This document shows, piece by piece, positions 10,274 through 21,016 of a DNA stretch of 64,000 nt (positions are counted from its first letter, which is position 1; each line of letters opens with the position of its first letter). Source of the DNA: [Phialemoniopsis] sp. UDSM-2020 (Eukaryota; Ascomycota; Sordariomycetes; Thyridiales; Thyridiaceae); contig JAEILZ010000002.1 of the NCBI GenBank assembly GCA_018873225.1, forward strand, positions 4,092,001 to 4,156,000, given 5' to 3'. A program made the position numbers and the translations under genes. The notes below the pieces were generated by a model. It was not told the DNA's origin. It did no database searches and saw only the letters and a list, made by a program, of their open reading frames with translations.

Positions 10274-12394
10274 ATGGCGTCGCTCGACGTCCGTGACGTT
10301 CTGAACCTGCCGCAGGATGCCTCCGCTCCCCGACCAACAAAGAAGCAAAAGATCGGCGCTAGTAGACCGAACTTGAAAGGTCTCGCTCGAGAAGTCCAGA
10401 ACCTCGGCGGCGACAACCCCATCGCCATCGTCCCAGACGTAACCTCCCAGTTCAAGAAGCGCCGACTAGCTAATTGGAAGCCGGCGCACTGGGAGCTCAA
10501 GTCGTTTCGCAACTCGGCGCGCGATGATGGCAGCCTCGTCCTGCGGCATTGGCGGAGGACGACAGAGGCGCCTCAGCCGGGCGATGACAGCGCAGCACCG
10601 GAAGCTGCTGCGGCAGAAAATGGAGCAGAGGGCGAAAGCAAGAAGCAGGAAGGGGAAAATCAGATCGAAGACTCGTCATTTGCCAAGTTCAACGTGCAGG
10701 TCGATGTACCCCAATACAGCGATGACCAGTACAACTCGAACTTGACCAACGACGACTGGACTAAGGAGGAGACAGACTATCTACTCGACGTTGTCAGGGC
10801 ATACGACCTAAGGTGGCCCATAATTTGGGACCGCTACGAGTACGCGCCCCAGATGCCGGAGGGCAGTGATCAAGAGAGCATGGCTATGATCCCAGCACCC
10901 AAATCGCGGACGATGGAGGACCTGAAAGCCCGGTACTACGAAATAGCAGCCAAGATGCTCGCCATCCAGAAGCCCGTGCAGTACATGACGCAGGCAGAAT
11001 ACCAGGTCCACGACATCATGGCCAATTTCAACCCACAGCAGGAGCGGCAGCGCAAGGAGTTTGCTCTGAACACGCTCAACCGCTCTAAGGAAGAGGCTCG
11101 CGAGGAAGAGTCGCTGCTGCTCGAGGTCAAACGCATCCTAGCCCGCTCCGAGCGCATGAACGAGGAGCGCCACGAGCTCTACGCCCGCCTCGACTATCCC
11201 CACACCGACTCGGACATCAGCCCCTTCAAGTCGAGCGCTGGCCTTCAGACGTTGCTGCAGAACCTCATGAATGTCGACAAGTCCAAGAAGCGCAAGTCGA
11301 TAATGGGCGCGGACGGAGTCAGCCCCGCTGGTGCTGCCGCCGCAGGAGGTCCCAACGGCCAGCCCGGCTCTGCCACACCTGCCGAGGCAGCCAACCGCCG
11401 CGAGAGCATCGCCGCGTCGACCGCTGGCGGGCACCGCGACTCCATCGCCGGCACGGAGAAGGGCACGCCCACCGAGGCCGCCACCCCCGTCACGGGTAAG
11501 AACGCCAAGAAGGGCGCCGCTGCCGCAGCAGCAGCCCAGGCAGCAGCCGAGCGGCGCAAGCTCACGGAGCAGGAAGAGCAGGTGTACGGCGTGTCGCATC
11601 ACGACCGCCTGGGCCCGGGACCCACGTTCCGGTACGAAAAGGTGAACAAGCTCTTCACGCAAAAGAGCGGGCAGCAGCAGCTACGCATCACGAACGCGCT
11701 TAGTGAGCTCGATGTGCCGCCCCGGCTCGTCATGCCGACGGCGGCCGTCACGGCGCAGTTCGAGCAGCTCATCCACGGCGTCATCGGGCTCGTCGACCTG
11801 CGCAAGGTGGCCGACAAGGTCGACGGGGAGCTGAAGATCGAGGAGGCCCGCCGAGCGGAGCGGAGGAAGGCGCAGGGATTGAACCAGGTCGACGGTGCGG
11901 GTGACGAACCTGACGCTGAGGGCAAGGACAAGGAAGTGGCGGAGGCCGAGAGCAAGGCGGAGAAGGAGGGTGATGGCGAGGGTGACAGCGAGGAGAAGAA
12001 AGACGGCGCTGCTGCCGCTGCTGACGATGATGATGACGAGGCCGGCGACAAGACGGAGGAGACGAGTGCTGAAGCCGCGCCGGCCACGAATGGGGAGGAC
12101 GGTGGCGACGAGGAGGAAGAGGGCGACAAGGAGGAAGAGGGTGACAAGGAGGCGCCTGAGGCGGACGATGAGGATGACAAGGTTATCAAGGAGGAGGAAG
12201 CACCCGCGGAGGATAAGGACAAGGCCAAAGGCGAGAAGAAGGAAAGGGAGAGGAGACCCGGTAGCAGCGGGCGTCCGGGAAGCAGCGGCAGGCCCGGGAG
12301 CAGTGGGAGGCCGGGCAGCAGCGGCGCGCACAAGCGGAGCGCGAGCGTCCTGAGCACCACGAGCGACAAGAGCGCCAAGAGGCAGAAGAAGTGA
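10274..12394 (+). CDS. SWC4: SWC4/DMAP1-type subunit of SWR1 and NuA4 chromatin complexes
   Basis: Single exon, 706 residues, starting at an ATG in good context (atcaccATGG). The N-terminus (D-V-R-D-V-L-N-L-P) and K-K-Q-K segment are typical of fungal Swc4. The conserved region K-P-A-H-W-E-L-K-S-F and the SANT/Myb-like domain (about 157-235; D-D-W-T-K-E-E-T-D-Y-L-L-D and M-E-D-L-K-A-R-Y-Y) match the DMAP1 family. DMAP1/Swc4 bridges SWR1 (H2A.Z deposition) and NuA4 (histone acetylation) with chromatin in the nucleus. A helical region (about 255-310) follows, and a second conserved block runs T-F-R-Y-E-K-V-N-K-L-F. The last 170 residues are acidic, then basic, with four tandem RPGSSG units before a Lys/Arg end. 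The Asp/Glu-rich tail is longer than in yeast. Confidence 0.93.
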   Translation: MASLDVRDVLNLPQDASAPRPTKKQKIGASRPNLKGLAREVQNLGGDNPIAIVPDVTSQFKKRRLANWKPAHWELKSFRNSARDDGSLVLRHWRRTTEAPQPGDDSAAPEAAAAENGAEGESKKQEGENQIEDSSFAKFNVQVDVPQYSDDQYNSNLTNDDWTKEETDYLLDVVRAYDLRWPIIWDRYEYAPQMPEGSDQESMAMIPAPKSRTMEDLKARYYEIAAKMLAIQKPVQYMTQAEYQVHDIMANFNPQQERQRKEFALNTLNRSKEEAREEESLLLEVKRILARSERMNEERHELYARLDYPHTDSDISPFKSSAGLQTLLQNLMNVDKSKKRKSIMGADGVSPAGAAAAGGPNGQPGSATPAEAANRRESIAASTAGGHRDSIAGTEKGTPTEAATPVTGKNAKKGAAAAAAAQAAAERRKLTEQEEQVYGVSHHDRLGPGPTFRYEKVNKLFTQKSGQQQLRITNALSELDVPPRLVMPTAAVTAQFEQLIHGVIGLVDLRKVADKVDGELKIEEARRAERRKAQGLNQVDGAGDEPDAEGKDKEVAEAESKAEKEGDGEGDSEEKKDGAAAAADDDDDEAGDKTEETSAEAAPATNGEDGGDEEEEGDKEEEGDKEAPEADDEDDKVIKEEEAPAEDKDKAKGEKKERERRPGSSGRPGSSGRPGSSGRPGSSGAHKRSASVLSTTSDKSAKRQKK
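12254..12325 (+). repeat. Four tandem 18-nt units in the SWC4 3' end
   Basis: Four consecutive imperfect 18-nt copies each encode R-P-G-S-S-G. The nucleotide copies differ at third positions while the peptide is unchanged. The repeat lies in the disordered C-terminal tail. Confidence 0.85.
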
Positions 12395-15300
12395 GCCGTT
12401 TGGCATCCATAGCTGATAACGAAAGTTCGGGGATGGTGATTGGCGTGGGTGGTGTAATATTGTACGATGGGATACAGTAGACAGCATGTTTAATAGCTAC
12501 AATGGCACATACGTTTGCACCATGGTGCAAACGATGAACAATCCTGAGTTTACCTTCTTTACCGTGATATGTATTCATCTGTACGGAGTGAGTTCACGAG
12601 ATATTCTGAACTGGCGATGTTTCTAGGCCATATTTGTGTTGCGATTTCTCAAGAATGGCCACGGCTAAAACCAGCTCTTCTTTATGTGCATCGGAAAGAC
12701 TTTATTGAGTATTTTTCTACAGGAACACGAATTATCACAAGTTCGAGAAACGATTTCGAGACTATTACAGGCCACGATGAACACGATTTTTATGACTTGC
12801 ATTCTCATTACTTAGAAGCCCACAAAGACAAGTTATCTCATCAAAGCCCAAAGTCAGCTCGAAGTCGGTTCGGAACATAGCTAATACTTCGAGTACGTAA
12901 GATCCGGCTTCTTCGTGCTGTCTTGCTCTGACATCACTGTTGATAAGGCCCAAAATAGGGTTGAGCATAATTTTCATGATCACTCAAGCCTATCAAGTCC
13001 AGAAAGTACCGCATCACAGTGCCAAGTACCTGTACAAGCGTCCAAGAAAATCACAATTGTTTCTCTCTTTGCCGCCGCGGCAGTCTGCACCAGCATGGGA
13101 TATGTAAGATTGCGTAGGGCGTGATGGGAACACTCCCTGCGCGGTTGAAACGTCATCACTCTGCGATCGTCAACGTGGTGCATATATCTCAAATGTCAAA
13201 AAAAGCCTTCTGCGTTTCACAGATGAGGTGGACTTGCGGGCTTGCCCGGGAAGGGTTTGCCAGGAACGTGGGCGTCAAAAACACGGGCACGGCCTGACGT
13301 TTCGATAAACAAGTGACCAGTGCTGCAGCCGCCCATGCGGCTCTATTCTTGGTGTCTTGTTTCCCATGCAAGACCCTTAAATTAGCAACCAACGGGCGAG
13401 CCGCCTACTGGGGGGTGGTTGTTTCCCTTATTTGCCTCGGCAGCACCCAAAATAGATGCACCGGACGGGGAGATCTGGGCTAAATCAGAGGTCAGTCGCG
13501 TGCGTCACCAACAGCACCCTGTGCGTGGGGAAAATGGGACTCTTGTTGCCCGGCCCGACGGTACGGATGACGCCTGCTCAGGGGCAAACTGTCAGGTACA
13601 CCAATCGCAGAGATGTGACGGCGACGGCAGTTGTGCATGAGAGAAAAGCCACCGTCCTTCCCCGTGGGAGGGCATCAATCCACGGCCGCGGAGCAGTGGC
13701 TGCCCTACTCGTGATCGTGGAGGCCTGCCGGCAGTAGTCTTGCCTAGACCCCGGGGACCAGCCAGCGGCAAGCCTCGAGTTGGCGTCAAGATCTCCCTTG
13801 GCGACGGCGACGATTGGGTCGAAGGACGTCGTCGGTCATGACGTGCAGACGGCCGCCCCGGGCGTCTCGCTCGAGGCCGACCTAGCCAGGCTCTTGGGCC
13901 AGTGAGCGGCCTGCAAGGCTACCAGCGTGGGATGGGATTGCATCATGGGCATACGCGCGAGGGCGGATCAGGAACCCATCATCCAGGGAAGCGCTGGTTC
14001 CAAGACCGAGGAAGGCCCCTAAAATAGAAGCGCTTTGTCGCCGAGATGAGTTCTTCCAGATCCGCCGATGTGACGGTAAGACATGGGAAAAGTCGACCCG
14101 GTAGAGCTCGCTGCCTAGAGCCTCTTGAAAGAAAGTCTTGAATCTTGACCGGTAGGTGGATGAGCAAAAGCGTGGAGGATGCCAGCGCTTAGACGGGCGC
14201 GTAGACTCAGCGGCTATTCTGGCGGATCTGATTTGTCCCTGACTGCATGTTAGTGAAGGTGGAGACTTGATGAGCGAAGTGATTGGTTACCTGCCTTGAA
14301 ATGTGTCTTGTCTAGCTTTGCTGGAGAGAAAGGGGGTGAACATCAAGCTGGAGTCTGAATGAGTTTGCTAGAGTGTCAATTGCATCTTCTTTGACAGTGT
14401 CGTGAAAGATATTGATATGGAATCATCTCGGCCTGGTGTTGTGGGTGGTTGGTATGAGGGGGGATCTTGCCTTTTCTTGGACAGTGGACAAAGTGGGTAG
14501 CGACCGACAGATCAGCCCTGGGAAAGTCAAGGCGCCACGTGCGGAAGGCACGTTTTGCTCAGGTACGCGAGTCACCTGACGTCGCTAAAGCACCTCCAGT
14601 GCTTTCTTGGCCCCCAAAAGCCCACCCAACCTTTAGCGGCTTTTCTGCGCTTTCAGGGACCTTGACGGGATGTTTCAGGGCGCTTGGTCACTAAAATAGC
14701 CCAAACTCTCCCCACACACGCCCGACAATATGACGGCTGGCGGGCCCTGCCGCTGGCTGGTGGTACCGTCTTTTGTCGCCTATCGCCTAAGTGCGATCTG
14801 TCACGCCCAGAGCTCGGAGCTGGCGGGTGCCCTACAGCGCTACAGGGAGAGAACATGCAGCGTCAATCTGTCAGTGTGCGACCTTCCAATTCAGGCCCAG
14901 TTCAATGTCGGAGGACGGCGGGGTTCGAGGCCTTTTGCCTTCCAACACAGCATTCAGAAGGCCCTGGGCTCGCATTCAGAACTTCGGATCCTCAATCTCC
15001 TACTTAGGTTTTATTTTTAACTTCGCTCGTCGTCGATGATGTGCGATGTGCTGTATCGATGTATTGATTCTCTTGGGCGATTTAATTTACGGGATGCAAC
15101 CTTCTGGTGGACCAACACACACTCTGGCATTCTCTACCACGCAAGGTAAATCGAAAGTTGACACGCCACCAACAGCAGAACCAGCAGCTCGACAAACTGT
15201 GAGTGATAGGACCCATGGATGCATGCGGGGGGAGTGCCGCCGCCGGGTAGCCTACTGACTCTTCGCTGCTTGCCTGCTACGCCCGCTTATTACAGCCTGC

Positions 15301-18300
15301 CTGCTCGTACAGCACCAACATCCAAGTACTTTTCCTATGGCGTCTCTCCTCTGAATGAGGCATCCCAATCCATGCTCTCGGAGCCCCTTCACATTGAAAA
15401 AGGAACATGCAGGGCATCTTCTGATAGGTCAGGCTACGAGCTGGTCATCTTCGAATCCATGGACCAAAGGATCACAGCAGGCTTCGCTTCCCGCTGGCTG
15501 GGACTCTCAACCTGCCTCGCCTGACTCCTCCGTGCTCCTTCGGTTGATTAGGGTATTTCTCTTCTTGCGCGTCGCACCCGCATAGCCCGCAAGTCTTACG
15601 CCGGATTCAGGTTCTTCATGCCATTCACGTCAGGGTTGTGAGCCAACGGATCTCCACACGCATTTTGCGTGGCCCCGTGAGCAATATCTCTCCGTCAGTA
15701 AGGCCGGAGGGCCGGTCTGTTTCATTAGCAGGAAGGGCGAGGCTACTTCTTTCGGATATATCACCGGTGCCGCCTATGCCAGGATCGCCTCGACGCACCA
15801 CTCGATGCCGCGGATCGACGCTCTTTTGCCCCTTTGACACACCGTCCAGGCTTAAGCTAGTCTGGTAAGCCGAACACGTTTCCCGGCACCTTAGCACTGA
15901 GGCACTCCAACTTTCCTTCGAATTGGCTTCCACAAGCAGGCCATTCCAATTCCGCGCAAGACATGTTACATTTCCGTCCGGCAGCTTGGCAGGGAAATGC
16001 AACGCCATCTCCACTCGAACCATCTCCAAACACTTCGGATGTTACCCTGTTCCTCTCATCCACTCCGGGGCACTGCGAACGGGGGGTCTGTTCAATCTAA
16101 ATCAGATGTCAAACATCTTGACCTTCTCCCAACGTGCCTCGGCGCAGATGTTGTCCATCTTGCTCTTCGCAGATTGCAGTGCGCAAGGGCGAGGGCGGTC
16201 AGCCGGCCAGTCCCCATCACGAATCCATCCAAAAGGTGACACTGTCGGATTAATAGCAGGCTGTATTATCGGACATGGGGCTCGCAAATAGTGATTGCCA
16301 GCCCGCCACGAATATGCCATGCACCTGCAATCACCGCGAGCCATCACGTCCACATCACAAACTTTCGAGCATCGTGCAGTGCACGCCAGCGTTTCTGAAT
16401 CGAGCCTGGTGCTTCCTAGAGGAGGCGGGCTTCGATGGAGCGGGCCACTCAGCGGCCGTTTCCACCCTCTCACAATCGGACATTCTGTGCGGAACTTGTG
16501 CCCATTGCCCATTTCTCTGCGCCGATAGGCTGAAGTCCTCGTACGATCCCACCAATCAGCAGCGGCCTCCCGCTTAGTGTTTCTCTTCACACAAATGGCG
16601 GTAAAGATCCCAACAAGCGAGAACGCCCCTTCAGTTGCAAAGCCAACTTCACAGGCGCCCTTTGCGACAGAAAAACCAAGATTGGAGTCGAGAATCGGCC
16701 TTGTGTGCCTGGAGTCGTCAGCCGAGTACAAGGTTTATTCAGTCAGGAGCAAAAGCAACCCCTCGAAATCTGCTCGAACTGCCAAGCGAGCTGAAGAGAC
16801 ATTGGCCGTCGCTTAATCTCAGACATGGTTGGGACGCTTGACAGCCGCAGCTCGCTTGACGGCAAGCTACCAGCGTCGCGCGCGTTTCTAATTTTATCTT
16901 CTCATGCCTTTCAATTCGAGGATATCAATTTGTCCTCGGCAACTCACCTCTCCTTTTCGTGTTGACACAACTTGAAAGGACTACTCCTCTTGCCCCTGGA
17001 TTACACTCGTGGCGAATATGACTTGCTGGTCGTACGTCAGGCGTTCCAAGGGTTTAGCCAGCAAATGGCGTGCTTGACCGCCAGGACCAAGGGACGTGAC
17101 CAGCTGTTTACCCCAAGAGGAAAAGCCCACAGCCGTGCGTCTCCCTTTTCAGTCAGTGTTGCGACAGTGCAGGGCGTGCGAGACAGGATTGCTACCCCAC
17201 TTCTCTGCCACTTGCGCGCTTTGTCCCTCGACAATTGTCACTGAGCGCAGTTGAGTGTCTATCCTGGTGAAGTTGGCTGGCGCAAATGCCGGAAGAACGT
17301 CGTCTTGAACGCCACGAGACAATCTGATGGCAATGACTTTCGAAAAGTGATCTTTTTCAAGCCGGTGTCTCGCGCTGTGTACTGATCCCACAAAAAGGTG
17401 GTGTGTCACTTACACGGCGGACGGAGGAGACGTCTTCGCCGCAAGCACGTAGTTGTTCGCATGATTTCCATCGTTCAGATGATTAGACGCGGGCATTCCA
17501 GGGGCATTCCTGGAAAAAATGACCCATTTCCTTCACTAACAAAGTGCGTGATAGATGCAGGCCCTTGTCTACTTACCTGATTGGACGGCTTCATGCGGGA
17601 GATAGATCTGTCGCCCAAGACATTTGCTCATGTATCAAGACCGATCCCTGTGGTTGGCGGATGTCTTCACAATGAATGCATCTCGAATGGAGGTGCCAAG
17701 ACATGTCCGGTCCCCAGCTGGTATGGCGAGATATGAACACTACCAGGCTTTCTCGTTTCCCGGGTGCGATCCGTCCAACCGCGGAGGTTCTCCAAATTCC
17801 CATATCGGAGTTTTGAGAATAGTTTGTTCTATTTATGACATCCCTGGAAGGCCTGAACCAACAGCCAACAAGGGTTCTGAATATCTGACAATTTGCTGTC
17901 GTATATCTGGTATTGAAACGAAACTTCTCGATTGCCGGTCTTGTCAGATGGTCGCATGGACCAAAAGCCAAGATCCATCTCTTACACCAAAATCCGGAGA
18001 TGTGATCTCGCATTGTCTATTTTTGGCTCAAGGCTTGACGTCGATTTCAAGCCATGACACCAATTGGCTGGGGATGACTGATGCTGCGTAACACGTTGAT
18101 TCAACGGCGGTCTCCGATAATTCGACCTAGTATCCCTTCTCTCCATGCGATGAGACGACGCAGCATAGGTTTCGCACTTCCCTGACTTACACCAAGCTAA
18201 GTCGGTACCTTCCTAAACCTGGCATTGATATGCTCGCCTATGCAGGCGAAACAGTAAGCAGCTCCCCCGTAAGCACGGTGGATGGGCATAGGGATTCCTG

Positions 18301-19690
18301 TCTATCATTTCGAGTGTGTCATCTGAAGGGAGGACTGGGGGTGTGAAATTGCTAGATGGCGGATTGCGCTGCACGCCGGCCATGTACTGAGGCCGCATGA
18401 CGCTAGGGCGGGGGACGGGAGATGGATGCATCACCACATGCACATTGCAGTCCTTCCCCAGCGTCTCGTCGATGTGCCCCGGACCGGGGGTCGCCAGTCA
18501 CGGATGACCTTTTTCTTCTCTGTGCATGAATTGCGCGCGCATCCGTGGCCAGGCCTACGACATTTTGCCCTCAACCACACCTGTGCCATGCCATGCCATG
18601 CGCCAGCATGTTCTCACCACGTATCACTTGTGTCTATCGAATCTGAGTACTTGGGCAGGCAAGCCACCTAAGTCACTGCCGGGCGGCGGCATATCCGCGC
18701 CCAATGAGCCTACGCATGCGCCGGAAGCGCAGACCAGATCGTCAGGCACTGGGCGACCTCGTGCGGGCCGGCAAGGGGAGCCAAGCGTCAAAGGCTAGGC
18801 ACCGATACAAGACAGCAACAATTCGACTTCCGGATCGTCGCATTGGCCACCTTCACGCGCGTACCCTTCATCATCTTACCTCTCACAACGCCAGCAGCGG
18901 ATGTGTTCCGCGGGATGATGTAAAAGTGGCAAAGCTCGGAAAAGGACCACCTGTCATATAAGTACGGAAAGGCGACCCTGATAACGATCTTGTCTTTAAG
19001 GAGAAAGGCTGTTCAGGCCAAATCAAGAGAGGTGCGTATAAGCAGAGCAGGGAAGAGGCGAGTATTCTGCATGCTCTGGTAAGCGACAGAGGCCTTGGAT
19101 TGGTCTAGACGAGGGCAGATACATGCACTCGATCTTGATAAGATCATACGGAGAGACTCAACGACCCGGGTCTCATTTTCGACGACCTGTCGTTGACAGA
19201 CTGCTACGAGGGGGTGTCAGCCAAAAATACGAGCCTTTGCAAGTACCTTTCCCCCCTGTGGTGGACCTTCGCGGTCGAGTCTCTTCTGCGATGAGGGGAA
19301 TCGACAGGGGTGGTCTACTACGTACAGGGTGTGTCTGTTGGTTGTGAGCCCTGTCAGAGGTACGGCAGGGGGTGGATGCATGCTTGGAAGCGACGCTTTG
19401 TTGCTTTTCGAGCCACCTTTGGTGAACGTACGTACCTCTGTACCCTCGTGGGTGTTTGTCTCGCTGCAAAGAGGCACGGCATTCTCGCCGGCGTGTACCC
19501 ATCCCATGCACAATGTACCTGTACCCAAAGCGTCACCTCGCGCCGGGATATGAGCATTGCTCTGCGCGAAAGGCACATTTCGTGCTCGCCGCCGCCGTGC
19601 CTCGAAGCGCCATGCCGCCCCAGGCAACTGTCAGGGAGGATATCTCTTGCATCTCTCCTCGCCGGTGGTAAATAGCAAATGTAGATATGC
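12395..19690. other. Large gene-poor region, left part
   Basis: About 7.3 kb without a gene I can support. Base composition is mixed and near that of the genes, without the heavy A+T bias expected of RIP-mutated repeats. Only the first 500 bp (about 12550-13050) is visibly A+T-rich, and it holds a 103-codon ORF at 12569-12880 of unclear status. Other ORFs up to about 209 codons (for example minus strand 16102-16731 and plus strand 17624-18091) overlap long ORFs on the opposite strand, show no domain, and lack flanking splice signals. No tRNA B-box, terminal repeats or transposase fragments were recognised. Confidence 0.4.
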
Positions 19691-20720
19691 GTGACGGGCG
19701 GCTGTAGTGTCATTGTTACAAAACTGACAAGACACCCGCCGCGATTCGACAGATACGCTCCTCCCCCCCTTTGGTCTCTTTCTTCCAATTATTGCCCTCC
19801 TGCTGGCCGAACAACCACCCCGAATCGATCGAGGGGCACGATCGACGATATCGAGAAGGGGAGAGATACAAGACAACCAACCCAAGTCCTTATTGCTGTG
19901 CCCGGCATTGACCTACCGAACGACCAGGCCGTCGTCTCATACTCTGCTAGGCCATCATCATAATATACAGCCAGCTGACTATTCTTTATCAACGAGCTGT
20001 GTCTGGGAGATACCAAAACGGGCCATCAGATAACGAACCGCAAGCAAGCAAACACACATTAGCAAGCGAGCGAAGCTCCATCCCAGAGGAGCAAAATCAC
20101 ATCAGCCTGTCGAAGGATCGATCGAGTCGAACCGCATTTATTCCTTTGGTCTCAACTGCTCTCGCAGACACGGCCTGATCTAGACTCTTTTACCCATCCG
20201 GGCCTCTCTTTTTTACCGCGGTGTGTGGTCTGCAGGAACTAATCTGGATTGCAACCCAAAACGTTGCTGTCGTCACCCGACGGGATATTGGGGGTTTTGT
20301 CCTTTTTGTGATATTGGCTTTCTTTTGCTCAGCGATATCCTGGACAAGCCCCGAGAATATATTGCGGCCCATTTGCCACTGTTCCTGGTTTTTCCTTCTT
20401 TTTTGCCGGCTGCTGTTTCGCAACAACGGGAGTCTGGTAAAGAGACAAGAGAAAAAGGGCGTGTGGAGAGTGCACCCGAGGGGCGTACACCAGATCCCTA
20501 CTTACGCACCCACCAACCGCCTGCCGACGTCGCCAAAGAAGAGGAAAAAGCATATCTAATATCAAGATTTGCTTTGGGAGGACAAGGGGCCAAAGACACC
20601 CGCGAGGCGAGTCCCGGTCAAGAGAAGGAATTTCCGGGAGTTGTCGAAAAGACGAGAGACATTGTCATTTGGAAAGCATCGACGAAAACGAGGCCTGCAG
20701 TGGTACATCCACATCTGTCT

Positions 20721-20768
20721 CTCACACACACCCACACACGCACCCCGCCCACATACACACACATATCC
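20721..20768 (+). repeat. CA-rich microsatellite
   Basis: An imperfect (CA)n tract with CCCACACACG and ACATACACACAC interruptions. It sits in the noncoding upstream region of the Zn2Cys6 gene. Confidence 0.8.
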
Positions 20769-20980
20769 CGAACAGACGCAGCATAATCGCGCGTCAAACA
20801 CTGCACTACCCTGGCCTGCAGCTAAGAAAAGAGGCAACCACCCCCCAGCCAGCGTCTGTCTCGCAATCCCTACGGCTGCTGCTGCTGACGGGAACGGCCT
20901 TGCCTACCTGTCCGGCTTTTACTTTTATTTATTTGCAGAGAAGTTATAGGTACCTGCCTACTATCGACACTCCCTGCTTG

Positions 20981-21016
20981 TCTCTTACTCTCTCTTACTC
21001 TCTCTTTCTTTCCCCT
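20981..21016 (+). repeat. CT-rich tandem repeat
   Basis: Two perfect copies of the 10-nt unit tctcttactc, followed by further TCTCT-rich sequence. Noncoding. Confidence 0.75.

Noticed and set aside
11599..12487. Long minus-strand ORFs opposite the SWC4 acidic tail
   Set aside because: Leu/Ser/Pro low complexity created by GAG/GAC codons on the sense strand.
16102..16731. 209-codon minus-strand ORF in the gene-poor region
   Set aside because: No domain, overlaps long plus-strand ORFs, no splice signals or promoter nearby.
17624..18091. 155-codon plus-strand ORF in the gene-poor region
   Set aside because: Opens with TTG, has a 140-codon ORF on the opposite strand, and shows no family feature.
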